From positions 62,001-126,000 of the forward strand of contig NZ_BAAAEN010000006.1 in assembly GCF_039523035.1 (NCBI RefSeq): a stretch of DNA of 64,000 nt, given 5' to 3'. Below are positions 1-8,264 of this stretch, one piece after another. This DNA is from Pigmentiphaga daeguensis. GTDB taxonomy: Bacteria > Pseudomonadota > Gammaproteobacteria > Burkholderiales > Burkholderiaceae_B. The stretch's first letter is position 1. Each line of letters starts with the position of its first letter. A model generated the notes under the pieces. It saw only the letters and a program-made list of their open reading frames with translations, made no database searches and was not told the DNA's origin. A program made the translations under genes and the position numbers.

Positions 1-2
1 CG

Positions 3-488
3 CTGCGCGCCGCGCTGTACAACCCCGAGCTGGCCGACCGCTGGTCGGCGATGGGCGAACTGCTGCGCTACGACACCACCCTGCCGCCCCGGCTGTCGGA
101 ACTGGCCATTCTGGTCACCGCCCGGGCCTGCAGTTCCCCCTTCGAATGGGCCGCCCACAAGACCGAAGCCGAGAAGGCGGGCGTGGAAGACTGGATCATC
201 GAGGCGCTGCGCGAACAGCGCATCCCCAATGAACTGGCGCCGGACGACGCGCTGGTGGTGCGCTACGCCAGCGAGCTGAACGCCCGCCGGTCGGTGTCCG
301 ACGCCACCTATGCCGCCGCGCTGGCCCGCTTCGGCGCGCGCACGGTGGTGGAACTGACCGCGCTGGTCGGCTACTACACCCTGGTGGCGATGACGCTGAA
401 CGCGCACGAGATCCCGCTGGAGCCCGGCGTCGTCGCCGCCTTTCCGCTGCCCCAGGACGACCCGGCGGTATGGGGCCAGAGGCAATGA
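3..488 (+). CDS. carboxymuconolactone decarboxylase family protein (5' partial)
   Basis: The frame is open to the left edge of the window, so the N-terminus is missing. An in-frame ATG at 51 is internal, because conserved-looking sequence (LRAALYNPELADRW) precedes it. The segment RLSELAILVTAR followed by FEW and a histidine is typical of the carboxymuconolactone decarboxylase (CMD/AhpD) fold. There is no CxxC peroxidase pair, so an AhpD-like thiol function is unlikely. Its TGA overlaps the next gene's ATG (ATGA at 485-488), implying translational coupling. Substrate is unknown; the neighbouring amidohydrolase suggests a ring- or lactone-cleavage pathway. Confidence 0.85.
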   Translation: MRAALYNPELADRWSAMGELLRYDTTLPPRLSELAILVTARACSSPFEWAAHKTEAEKAGVEDWIIEALREQRIPNELAPDDALVVRYASELNARRSVSDATYAAALARFGARTVVELTALVGYYTLVAMTLNAHEIPLEPGVVAAFPLPQDDPAVWGQRQ

Positions 489-1315
489 GCGGCGCCAGAC
501 AGGCCACGCCCATCACGGGCTGGGATTGCCACAACCACCTGCTCGGCCCCTACGACCGCTTCCCGCTGGCGGCCGAGCGCAGCTATACGCCGCCCGAGGC
601 ACTGGTCGCGGACCACTCGGCCATGCTGGCCAGCCAGGGTCTGTCGCATGCGGTACTGGTGCATCCCAGCGCGTACGGGGAAGACTATTCGCTGCTGTTC
701 CACGCGCTGTCGGAGCACGACCATCTGCGCGGCGTCATCGTGGCCCGCCCCGGTACGCCGCTGGAACTCGGCTCGCTGCGCGAACGCGGCGTGCGCGCGC
801 TGCGCTACAGCCATCGCAGCGGCGCGGCCGGGAATTTCGCCGGCAGCGCCTCGATCGACGACTTGCGGCAGATGGCGCGCGCGGTCGCCGATGCCGGCCT
901 GCACGTCGAACTCTGGACCGACTGCCAGGCGCTGCCCGGCATCGCGCCGCTGCTGGCGAGCCTGCCCTGCCCGGTCGTGATCGATCACATGGGCAGCTTC
1001 GACGTCGACGCGGGAACGAACGATGCCGGTTTCCAGCAACTGGTCCGGCTGCTGGGCGAAGGCAGGGCCTGGGTCAAGCTGTCGGCCTACCGCAGCTTGC
1101 TGAAGACACCGGACCTGGAACCTGGGCGCCCCTTCCATCGCGCGCTGGTCGAGGCCAATCCCGACCAGCTCGTCTGGGGCAGCGACTGGCCCCACATCCG
1201 CATCGACCCGTGGCCCGGCACGCGCCGGCTATTCGACACCTTCCTGGCCTGGACCGGCAGCGAGCCGCTGGCGCGCCGGATCCTGGTCGACAACCCGACC
1301 CGGCTCTACGCCTAG
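485..1315 (+). CDS. amidohydrolase family (2-pyrone-4,6-dicarboxylate lactonase-like) TIM-barrel hydrolase
   Basis: A 276-residue cytoplasmic metal-dependent hydrolase. It begins with the metal-binding signature DCHNHL near residue 14, has an internal VIDHMG segment, and ends with GSDWPH, the Asp-containing motif of the amidohydrolase_2 family. LigI-type lactonases that open 2-pyrone-4,6-dicarboxylate belong here, but the substrate cannot be read from sequence. I chose ATG 485 because it overlaps the upstream stop as ATGA; an earlier ATG at 470 is also in frame. It forms a coupled pair with the CMD-family gene and converges on the GST gene that ends at 1323. Confidence 0.87.
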   Translation: MSGARQATPITGWDCHNHLLGPYDRFPLAAERSYTPPEALVADHSAMLASQGLSHAVLVHPSAYGEDYSLLFHALSEHDHLRGVIVARPGTPLELGSLRERGVRALRYSHRSGAAGNFAGSASIDDLRQMARAVADAGLHVELWTDCQALPGIAPLLASLPCPVVIDHMGSFDVDAGTNDAGFQQLVRLLGEGRAWVKLSAYRSLLKTPDLEPGRPFHRALVEANPDQLVWGSDWPHIRIDPWPGTRRLFDTFLAWTGSEPLARRILVDNPTRLYA

Positions 1316-1322
1316 GGCGCGC

Positions 1323-1949
1323 CTATCCTTCCAGCACGGGCTCGGTGCGGCGAAAGGACGGCCGCGCCGCGATCTCTCCGTACCAGGCGGCCAGATGGGG
1401 CGCCCGTTCGCGCCACTGCAACGCGCCGAAGCGGAAGTCCAGGTAGCCCAGCGCGCAGCCCAGGCCGACATGGCCGATGCCGAATGGCGCCGCCGCCAGC
1501 TCGCGCGCCTCGCCTTCCAGCCTTTGCAGCGACGCCTCGGTCTTGATCCGGAAGGCCTCGATGAGCGCGTCCGAGCGCTGCGCGCCGTCGCGGTCGGCCT
1601 CGTTGCGCCAGAGGATCAGCACGTCCAGCAGGCCGTCGGCGAAAGCGTGCCAGCGCAGGGTCCGCCATTTCTCACTGCCCTTGGGCGGAAACAGCCTGCC
1701 GCCGGCGAGATCGTCCAGGTATTCGCAGATGACCGCCGAATCGAACAGGGCGGTGCCGTCGTCCAGCACCAGTGTCGGAATCTTGCTGAGCGGGTTGTCC
1801 CGCATGATCTGCGGATTGGGTCGCAACATGGCCGCGACCGACCGCACCAGCTCTACCCGGTCCTCCAGGCCAAGCTCATGCAGGCAGACCATGACCTTGC
1901 GCACATAGGGCGACTTGGGCGACCAGTGCAGCTTCATGTCCGTCCCCAT
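1323..1949 (-). CDS. glutathione S-transferase family protein
   Basis: 208 residues with an N-terminal thioredoxin-like domain (MKLHWSPKSPYVRKVM), the cis-proline loop KIPTLVLDDG and the glutathione-site segment DSAVICEYLD, then an all-helical C-terminal domain. The ATG at 1949 overlaps the CoA-transferase stop (TGATG), so the two genes are coupled; an in-frame ATG at 1937 is an alternative and is where most relatives begin. GSTs of this type conjugate, isomerise or dehalogenate catabolic intermediates. A close paralogue lies at 7460-8092. Specific substrate unknown. Confidence 0.9.
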   Translation of the reverse strand: MGTDMKLHWSPKSPYVRKVMVCLHELGLEDRVELVRSVAAMLRPNPQIMRDNPLSKIPTLVLDDGTALFDSAVICEYLDDLAGGRLFPPKGSEKWRTLRWHAFADGLLDVLILWRNEADRDGAQRSDALIEAFRIKTEASLQRLEGEARELAAAPFGIGHVGLGCALGYLDFRFGALQWRERAPHLAAWYGEIAARPSFRRTEPVLEG

Positions 1950-3178
1950 CAGATGGCGCCCGCGGCGCGCAGCGCCTCGATGCCGGCGGCATCGTAGCCC
2001 AGTTCGGCCAGGATCTCGGCGCTGTGCTGGCCCAGCGTGGGCGGCGCCGCGAGCCCCGGCAGCGCGGCGTCGGCGAACCGCATGGGGCTGGCGACCTGGG
2101 GGACCCGGCCACCGCTGGGATGCTCCACGTGGCGCAACAGGCCGCGCGCGATCGTCTGCGGTTCCTCGAACACCTCGGCCACGGTGTTGATCGGGCCGCA
2201 GGGCACGCCTGCGCCATCGAGCAGCGCGAGCAGGCTCGCGCGGTCGCGGCGGGCAAGATCCTCGCGCAGCATGGCCGACAGTCGTTCGATGTTGCGCACG
2301 CGCTGGGCGTTGGTGGCATAGCGTTCGTCCGCCGCCCATTCCGCGTGGCCCAGGGCCTCGCACAGCTTGCGGAACTGGCCGTCGTTGCCGACCACCAGGA
2401 TGATGTCTCCGTCCGCGCAGCGGTAGACGTCCTGCGGCTGGATGTTGGGATGGGCATTGCCGTTGCGCCGGGGCGGCTTGCCGGACACGAGATAGTTCAT
2501 GGCCTGGTTGGCCAGGGTGGCCACCTGCACGTCGAACATGCCGATGTCGATGTACTCGCCCCTGCCCGTCTCGTTGCGCCGGGCCAGCGCGGCCAGCACG
2601 GCCACCGCCGTGTACATGCCGGTCATCAGGTCGACGATGGGCACGCCCACCTTCTGCGGACCGCCGCCCGGGCGGCCGTCGCGTTCGCCGGTCACGCTCA
2701 TCAGGCCGCCCATCGCCTGTATCAGGAAATCGTAGGCGGGCTGGTCGCGGCGCGGCCCGGTCTGTCCGAAACCGGTGACCGAGCAATAGATCAGCCGGGG
2801 ATTCAGCGCCCGCAGCGACGCCTCGTCCAGCCCATAGCGCGCCAGCGTGCCGACCTTGTAGTTCTCCAGCAGGATGTCGGCCCGCATGGCCAGTTCACGC
2901 ACGATGCGCTGGCCCTCGGGCGTGTCCAGCCCCACCGTGATCGACCGCTTGCCGCGATTGACGGCGAGATAGTAGCCGGCCTCCTCGGTATCCTCGCCCC
3001 GGCCGTCCTTCAGGAAAGGCGGCCCCCAGGCGCGGGTGTCGTCGCCGCTGCCCGGGCGCTCCACCTTGATGACGTCGGCGCCCAGGTCGGCCAGGGTCTG
3101 GCTGGCCCAGGGGGCGGCCAGGATGCGGCTCAGGTCCAGGACTTTGACGTGCGACAACGGGCCCGTCGATCGATGCAT
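1949..3178 (-). CDS. CaiB/BaiF family CoA-transferase
   Basis: A 409-residue class III CoA-transferase, which moves CoA between carboxylic acids through an enzyme-bound anhydride. Landmarks are the N-terminal VKVLDLSRILAAPWASQ with GADVIKVERP, LLENYKVGTLARYGL, and IDIGMFD around residues 210-216, whose Asp216 sits where the family's catalytic aspartate lies. It heads a two-gene unit with the downstream GST and is transcribed divergently from the ketopantoate-reductase-like gene across a 252-bp gap. The acid that receives CoA is unknown. Confidence 0.92.
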   Translation of the reverse strand: MHRSTGPLSHVKVLDLSRILAAPWASQTLADLGADVIKVERPGSGDDTRAWGPPFLKDGRGEDTEEAGYYLAVNRGKRSITVGLDTPEGQRIVRELAMRADILLENYKVGTLARYGLDEASLRALNPRLIYCSVTGFGQTGPRRDQPAYDFLIQAMGGLMSVTGERDGRPGGGPQKVGVPIVDLMTGMYTAVAVLAALARRNETGRGEYIDIGMFDVQVATLANQAMNYLVSGKPPRRNGNAHPNIQPQDVYRCADGDIILVVGNDGQFRKLCEALGHAEWAADERYATNAQRVRNIERLSAMLREDLARRDRASLLALLDGAGVPCGPINTVAEVFEEPQTIARGLLRHVEHPSGGRVPQVASPMRFADAALPGLAAPPTLGQHSAEILAELGYDAAGIEALRAAGAI

Positions 3179-3430
3179 ACATTCCTCCGCGTGCGCGCCG
3201 ATGGCCGGACGCGTCTCGTCCCGTCCGCGCCTGTCGCCGCTGTCCGGACTCTAGGGGCACGGCGGAGGCTTGCCTACTGCCTGCGCCGGCAAGACTGCAA
3301 TGCGTCCATGCGCATAACGTGCGCTATATCCCGGGCGCGCAGGCAGAAATGCCGCGCGGGTACACCGCGCCGGCGGCGCCAACCGGAATAATGGACTGCA
3401 TTCCACGGACATTCCCCGGAGACACCACCG
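3179..3430. promoter_or_regulatory. divergent intergenic region, CoA-transferase / ketopantoate reductase
   Basis: This 252-bp gap lies between two divergently transcribed genes and must hold both promoters. I see no strong sigma-70 boxes and no clear operator. The rightward gene has a Shine-Dalgarno-like GGAGA at 3419-3423, about seven bases before its ATG. No credible small gene is visible. Confidence 0.4.
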
Positions 3431-4471
3431 ATGGACGACGCGCACGGCCGGCCCCCGGCCCCCCCTGGCCGCATGAGGATAGGCGTCGCGGGCGCGGGCG
3501 CGATAGGCGGCTTCCTGGCCGCGCGCCTGGCCCTGGCGGGCAACGATGTCGGCGTGCTGGCGCGCGGCGCCACGCTGCGTGCGCTGGACGAACACGGCAT
3601 ACGGCTGGAGAGCGGCGGCACGCGGTCGGTCGCGCGCGTGCGTGCCAGCGACGACCCGCAGCGGCTGGGTCCGCAGGACCTGCTGATCCTGGCGGTCAAG
3701 TCGCCGTCGCTGCCCGGGCTGGCCGACCGCCTGGGCCCCATGATCGGACCGGACACCCTGGTATTGCCCGCGTTGAACGGCGTCCCGTGGTGGTTCTTCC
3801 AGTCGGGCGGCGGTCCCCTGGCCGGCCACCGACTGCGCGCCGTGGACCCGGACGGCCGGCTCGAACGCGCGATCCCCGCCGACCGCATCCTGGGTTTCGT
3901 GGTGTTTCCCTCCAGTTCCTGCCCCGAACCCGGCGTGGTCGTGCACGCCTCGGGATCGCGGCTGGTGGTGGGCGAACCGGGCGGCGGCCCCAGCCCGCGC
4001 GCGCAACGCGCGGCCGACTGCCTGGCCGGTGCCGGTTTCGACGCCTCGGCCAGCCCCGACATCCGCCGCGTCGTCTGGGAAAAACTGCTGGGCAACGCCT
4101 GCTTCAATCCGGTCAGCCTGCTGACGGGCTCGCACACCGATCTCCTGATCGACGACGAACGGGTCAACCGCCTGTTCCAGGCCATGATGCGCGAGCTCCT
4201 GGCCATGGGCGACGCGCTGGGCCTGCCGCTGGCCATCGAGCCCCCGGCGCGGCTGGCGGTCACGCGCAAGCTGGGCCACATCAAGACCTCGATGCTGCAG
4301 GACGTGGAAGCGGGCCGCGCGGTGGAACTGGACAGCATCCTGGGCGCGGCCGTCGAGATTGCCCAGGAACTGGGCGTGCCCGCGCCGCTGCTCGACACCG
4401 TCTACGCGCTGGCGCGGGTGCGCGCCGAACGGCTGGGCCTGTACGCCCCGCCGTTAACGCCCACGCCATAG
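3431..4471 (+). CDS. ketopantoate reductase (PanE/ApbA) family 2-hydroxyacid dehydrogenase
   Basis: 346 residues; reduces a 2-keto acid with NADPH (2-dehydropantoate in PanE itself). The Rossmann motif GVAGAGAIGGFLA lies near residues 18-30, and the C-terminal domain has the family's conserved stretch WEKLLGNACFNPVSLLTG with its lysine. ATG 3431 has a reasonable ribosome site; an internal ATG at 3473 (MRIGVAGAG) would give the more usual N-terminus. It precedes a Bug protein and an aconitase-like pair on the same strand, so a catabolic keto-acid reductase is more likely than pantothenate synthesis. Function assignment beyond the family is inference. Confidence 0.88.
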   Translation: MDDAHGRPPAPPGRMRIGVAGAGAIGGFLAARLALAGNDVGVLARGATLRALDEHGIRLESGGTRSVARVRASDDPQRLGPQDLLILAVKSPSLPGLADRLGPMIGPDTLVLPALNGVPWWFFQSGGGPLAGHRLRAVDPDGRLERAIPADRILGFVVFPSSSCPEPGVVVHASGSRLVVGEPGGGPSPRAQRAADCLAGAGFDASASPDIRRVVWEKLLGNACFNPVSLLTGSHTDLLIDDERVNRLFQAMMRELLAMGDALGLPLAIEPPARLAVTRKLGHIKTSMLQDVEAGRAVELDSILGAAVEIAQELGVPAPLLDTVYALARVRAERLGLYAPPLTPTP

Positions 4472-4572
4472 CAGCTTTGCGCGGCGGCGCCTATCCGGCG
4501 GCGAAGCCGGCCAGATACCATGCCCGGACATCGACAAGACAGGCGGCCACGTCCGCCACGGAGGAGACTGCC

Positions 4573-5553
4573 ATGCACGCCAGACGCCTTGCGGCATGCC
4601 TGATCGCGAGCTGCACCCTGGGGATCTTCACGGCACCGGCCATGGCGCAAGGCGCCTCGTGGCCCACGCGGCCGATCCGCTTCATCGTGCCCTTCCCGCC
4701 CGGTGGCCCCACCGACAACTATGTGCGCACCATCGCCGGCCCCCTGGGCGAAGCGCTCAAGCAGACCATCGTGGTCGAGAACCGCGCGGGCGCCGGCGGC
4801 TCGATCGGCACCGCGGCCGTGGCCAAGGCGGCGCCGGACGGCTACACCATGGGCCTGGGCGCCGGCGGCGCGCTGATGGTGATGCCCCACCTGATGAAGG
4901 TGCCCTACTCGGTCACGCAGGACCTGGCCTACGTCTCGAGCCTGGCGCAGGTGCCTGCCGTCATCGCGGTCAACGCCAGGTCCGGCATCACCAACATGGC
5001 GCAGTTCCTGGAGCGTGCCCGCAGCCATCCCGGCAAGATGAACTACGGCAGCGCGGGCACCGGCACCATGGTCCACCTGGCCGGCGAACGCTTCAAGCGC
5101 GCGGCGGGCATCGACATCGTCCACGTCCCCTACGCGGGCGCTGCCCCCGCCATCACCGATCTGCTGGGCGGGCAGGTCGAGTCCATGGTCTCGGACCTGA
5201 CGCCCATCCTGCCCCACGTACAGGCGGGCACGGTGCGCGTGCTGGCGGTGACCACCGAGAAGCGGACCCCGCTGCTGCCCGACGCGCCGACCCTGGTCGA
5301 GCTGGGCTATCCCAAGGTGGTGCAGGCGACCGAGTACGGCGTCATCATGCCGGCCGGCACGCCGCCCGCCATCGTCAACCGCGTCCAGCGCGAACTGGCC
5401 ACCATCATGGCCACCCCCGAGGTACGCAAGGCCTACGAGCAGATGGGCTCGCTTGCCGTGTCCAGCTCGCCCGAGCAATATCGCAAGAATGTCCTGGGCA
5501 GCTATGAGTTCTGGGGCCAGTTCATCAAGGAAACCGGCATTTCGCTGAATTGA
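4573..5553 (+). CDS. Bug family (TctC-type) tripartite tricarboxylate transporter solute-binding protein
   Basis: 326 residues with a Sec signal peptide cleaved after AMAQ (about residue 25), followed by the family hallmarks WPTRPIRFIVPFPPGGPTD, ENRAGAGGSIGT, PDGYT, HVPYAGAAPAITDLLGGQV and PAGTPPAIVNRV. Exported to the periplasm, where family members bind carboxylates for TctAB uptake or for sensing. ATG 4573 follows a GAGGAGA ribosome site. It lies directly upstream of the aconitase-like pair (23 bp to its ATG), so its ligand is probably that enzyme's substrate. No TctA/TctB gene is nearby. Confidence 0.95.
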   Translation: MHARRLAACLIASCTLGIFTAPAMAQGASWPTRPIRFIVPFPPGGPTDNYVRTIAGPLGEALKQTIVVENRAGAGGSIGTAAVAKAAPDGYTMGLGAGGALMVMPHLMKVPYSVTQDLAYVSSLAQVPAVIAVNARSGITNMAQFLERARSHPGKMNYGSAGTGTMVHLAGERFKRAAGIDIVHVPYAGAAPAITDLLGGQVESMVSDLTPILPHVQAGTVRVLAVTTEKRTPLLPDAPTLVELGYPKVVQATEYGVIMPAGTPPAIVNRVQRELATIMATPEVRKAYEQMGSLAVSSSPEQYRKNVLGSYEFWGQFIKETGISLN

Positions 5554-5576
5554 TCCAAACCACAGGAAACCTTGTC

Positions 5577-6863
5577 ATGCCGACCTCAAGCGGTCAGACC
5601 ATCGCCCAGAAGATCCTGGCCCGCGCCGCGGGCCGCGAGACCGTGGCGCCGGGCGAGTACGTCAACTGCGTGCCGGACCACGTGGTCACCCAGGAGATGG
5701 TCTGGCCCATGCACAAGCGCAACCTGGAGAAGATAGGCGCGACCGCGTTCGCCCGGCCCGAGAAGGCCATCATCGTCATCGACCATACGCCGGCGGCCGC
5801 CACCGGCTCGCCGCACGCCGCCACGCACCACATGCTCAGGCAGCTGACGCGCGACTTCGGCGTCGACAATTTCTACGGCCCCAATACCGGGCTGCGCCAC
5901 CTGGTGCTGGTCGAACGCGGCTTTGCCCGGCCCGGGTCGCTGGTGTTCTCGGACGAAGGCAACATCGCCTCGATCGGCGCGGTGGGCGCGCTGAACATCC
6001 CCATGTCCACCGACGTGCTGGCGCCGCTGCTGAACGACCGGCACTGGGTCTGCGTACCGCGCACGGTGCGTATCGAGCTGGTGGGCAGCCTGCCGTTCGG
6101 CGTGACCGGGCGCGACCTGGTCCAGGCCATCATCCGCGACCACGAGGAACAGGGAACCTTCCTGCAATGCTGCGTCGAGTATGGCGGACCGGCGCTGGCG
6201 GGCCTCAGCCTGGACGACAGGCAGGCCATCCTCGCCTCGACCTTTCACACGGGATCGGACACCGCCATCATGGACGTCGATGCGCGCGCGCTCGACTACG
6301 TGGACGAACGCGCAGACGGCCGGCCCTACCAGGTGATGCGCAGCGACCCGGACGCGGACTACGCGGCGGTGCTGACCTACGACCTGTCGCGGCTGACGCC
6401 CATGGTGACCGTGCCGCCCACGCAGAGCGGCGCGGTCGACGTCGCGCAGGTGGCGGGCCGGCGCATCGACCAGGCCGCGGTCGGGTCCTGCGCCAACAAC
6501 CGGCTGGAAGACATGCGGGCGGCGGCCGCCGTGCTGCGCGGCCGCCGGGTCGCGCGGCACGTCACGATGTACATCTCGCCCGGCAGCCAGAACGTCTATG
6601 CCGCGGCCGCGCGCGAAGGTTTGCTGGAGGTGTTCGCCGAGGCCGGCGCCACCGTGCTGTCGCCCGGCTGCAATACCTGTTGGGGCTACCTGGGCGTGCT
6701 CAGCGGCGAAGACGTCTCCATCACCACCCACCAGTTCAACTACCAGGGCCGCAACGGCAGCACCCAGGCCGCGGTCCACCTCGCCTCGCCCTACACGGTG
6801 GCGGCCTCGGCCGTGGCGGGAGAGATCACGGATCCGCGCCCGCTGCTGGCGGGCAGGCTTTGA
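5577..6863 (+). CDS. aconitase / 3-isopropylmalate dehydratase superfamily, large subunit (atypical)
   Basis: 428 residues from ATG 5577, which has AGGAAA at 5564-5569; ATG 5550 lacks one. It keeps the [4Fe-4S] ligands of the family: Cys305 in GSCANNR and Cys365/Cys368 in GCNTCWG, plus VIDH near residue 70. Where homologues read DSHT followed by GAxGAL, this protein reads SDEGNIASIGAVGAL (residues 125-139), so the catalytic Asp-Ser-His triplet is not conserved. It probably still binds the cluster, but the reaction may not be a standard hydro-lyase isomerisation. The small subunit follows 13 bp downstream. Confidence 0.85.
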   Translation: MPTSSGQTIAQKILARAAGRETVAPGEYVNCVPDHVVTQEMVWPMHKRNLEKIGATAFARPEKAIIVIDHTPAAATGSPHAATHHMLRQLTRDFGVDNFYGPNTGLRHLVLVERGFARPGSLVFSDEGNIASIGAVGALNIPMSTDVLAPLLNDRHWVCVPRTVRIELVGSLPFGVTGRDLVQAIIRDHEEQGTFLQCCVEYGGPALAGLSLDDRQAILASTFHTGSDTAIMDVDARALDYVDERADGRPYQVMRSDPDADYAAVLTYDLSRLTPMVTVPPTQSGAVDVAQVAGRRIDQAAVGSCANNRLEDMRAAAAVLRGRRVARHVTMYISPGSQNVYAAAAREGLLEVFAEAGATVLSPGCNTCWGYLGVLSGEDVSITTHQFNYQGRNGSTQAAVHLASPYTVAASAVAGEITDPRPLLAGRL

Positions 6864-6876
6864 GGAGCGGCGCGAC

Positions 6877-7413
6877 ATGAACGAGACATCCTCCGTGCGC
6901 ACCCTGCGGGGCCGGGTCTGGAAATTCGGCGACCAAGTCTGCGGCGACGACGGCATCATCGAATTCGCCGCGGTGCGGGACGGCTTCGGCAAGCCGTTCG
7001 ACCTGGACGCGCTCCGGCAGATGTGCTTTCGCCAGTTGCGGCCGGAGTTCCCGTCGCAAGTCCGGCCGGGCGACATCGTCGTCGGCGGCAAGAACTTCGC
7101 GCATCACAACCACGTGGAAGTCAGCGTTGCCATCAAGGCCTCGGGGATCGCGGCGGTCCTGGTGGAGTCCTGCGAATCGGGCTTCATCCGGCGCGCGCTC
7201 AGCCAGGGGCTGCCGATACTGCTCGTTCCAGGCATCACGCGGGCCGTGGCCGATGGCGACGTGATCGGCGTCACGCCGGCCACCGGGGCGATCGAACTGG
7301 CCGACGGCCGCATCATCCCGTCACCACCGTTTTCGCCGCAGATGGTGCGGATCTGGGAAAGCGGCGGGCTGGTCAACGCGCTGGCGAGCGAGTTCGCGGC
7401 GGCGCGCATCTAG
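6877..7413 (+). CDS. aconitase / 3-isopropylmalate dehydratase superfamily, small (swivel) subunit (atypical)
   Basis: 178 residues, the usual size for a LeuD-like swivel domain. GDIVVGGKNF (residues 66-75) matches the start of the family's active-site strand, but the canonical GCGSSRE loop is replaced by AHHNHVE (75-81). The catalytic serine and arginine are therefore absent, in parallel with the altered DSH motif of the large subunit. ATG 6877 follows GAGGAG. The stop codon TAG lies inside the left CTAG tip of a palindromic element at 7410-7463. The pair probably forms one heterodimeric Fe-S enzyme of unknown reaction. Confidence 0.82.
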   Translation: MNETSSVRTLRGRVWKFGDQVCGDDGIIEFAAVRDGFGKPFDLDALRQMCFRQLRPEFPSQVRPGDIVVGGKNFAHHNHVEVSVAIKASGIAAVLVESCESGFIRRALSQGLPILLVPGITRAVADGDVIGVTPATGAIELADGRIIPSPPFSPQMVRIWESGGLVNALASEFAAARI

Positions 7414-7463
7414 GGCCTGTTCCCGCTAAAAGCAGGCCCGCACAGGCCGGGAATGGGCCCTAG
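7410..7463. repeat. CTAG-tipped palindromic element, copy 1
   Basis: The ends are inverted: CTAGGGCCTGTTCCCG (7410-7425) pairs with 7448-7463 at 14 of 16 positions. A second internal hairpin pairs GGGCCTG (7413-7419) with CAGGCCC (7433-7439). The element lies between two convergent genes, and the TAG stop of each gene falls inside one CTAG tip. A related copy starts at 57598. It may be a bidirectional terminator or a small non-autonomous repeat; I do not recognise a named family. Confidence 0.6.
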
Positions 7464-8092
7464 GCTGGATTCTTCAGGCGCGGGTCGAACTGCACGGTCC
7501 GGCGCAGCGATTCCCGCTCGGCCATGCGGTCGGCCCAGGCCGACAGGCGCGGCCGCGTGGCGCGCCACTGCAGGTCGGCGAAGCGGAAATCCGCATGGCC
7601 GACCCCCACCGCCACGCCCAGGTGGCCGATGTCGAATTCGCGGCGATCCAGCTCGTCCACCGTGGCTTCGAGCGCATCCAGCGTGGCCAGGGTCTTGGCG
7701 TGGTACGAGGACAGGTGCGCCGGCGACTGGAGCGCCGGGTCGCGGCCGCGTTCGTTGTTCCACAGGATCAGGATGTCGGTCAGTCCGTTGCCCAGCGCGT
7801 GCCAGCGCAACGCCTCCAGCCGCTGGTCGAACCCCTGGGGAAACAACCGTCCCTTGCGGCTGTGATGGTCCAGGTATTCGCAGATGACCAGCGAGTCGTA
7901 CAGGGCCACGCCCTCGTCGTTCACCAGGGTGGGAATCTTGCCCAACGGGTTGTCCCGCTCCACGTCGGCGTTCACGGTGGACAGCGAAACGATGGACAGG
8001 CGGGTTTCGATGGACGCGTCCAGTCCGGTCTCGATGGCCGCCGCCATGACCTTGCGCACGTAGGGGGAACGGGTGGACCAATGCAGCTTCAT
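7460..8092 (-). CDS. glutathione S-transferase family protein (paralogue of 1323-1949)
   Basis: 210 residues from the ATG at 8092, chosen because GGAAAG lies just upstream and the N-terminus MKLHWSTRSPYVRKVM aligns with the paralogue; an in-frame ATG at 8146 would add an unlikely 18-residue tail. It has KIPTLVNDEG and DSLVICEYLD for glutathione binding and a helical C-terminal domain with ALRWHALGNGL. The two GSTs flank the Bug/aconitase-like operon, which suggests a local duplication. Stop codon lies in the right CTAG tip of the element at 7410-7463. Confidence 0.9.
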   Translation of the reverse strand: MKLHWSTRSPYVRKVMAAAIETGLDASIETRLSIVSLSTVNADVERDNPLGKIPTLVNDEGVALYDSLVICEYLDHHSRKGRLFPQGFDQRLEALRWHALGNGLTDILILWNNERGRDPALQSPAHLSSYHAKTLATLDALEATVDELDRREFDIGHLGVAVGVGHADFRFADLQWRATRPRLSAWADRMAERESLRRTVQFDPRLKNPA

Positions 8093-8264
8093 GCGCGCTT
8101 TCCGTCGAAACAGTTCGTATGGCGGCCAGTATATCCACCCGGGCATCCGGCCACCCCGCGCAAAGCAGGTGTGACGGCCGGGTGATAGCAGCGGACGGGC
8201 GGCGTCGCTATAGTCCGTGGATGCCTAGGAACGCGCGCGCCCGGGCGCGCCACAGGGGAGACAG

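Noticed and set aside
374..1195. Long open frame antisense to the amidohydrolase gene
   Set aside because: GC-rich DNA leaves long antisense frames open; the product has no family motif and is rich in Arg, Ala, Gly and Gln, unlike the real gene on the opposite strand.
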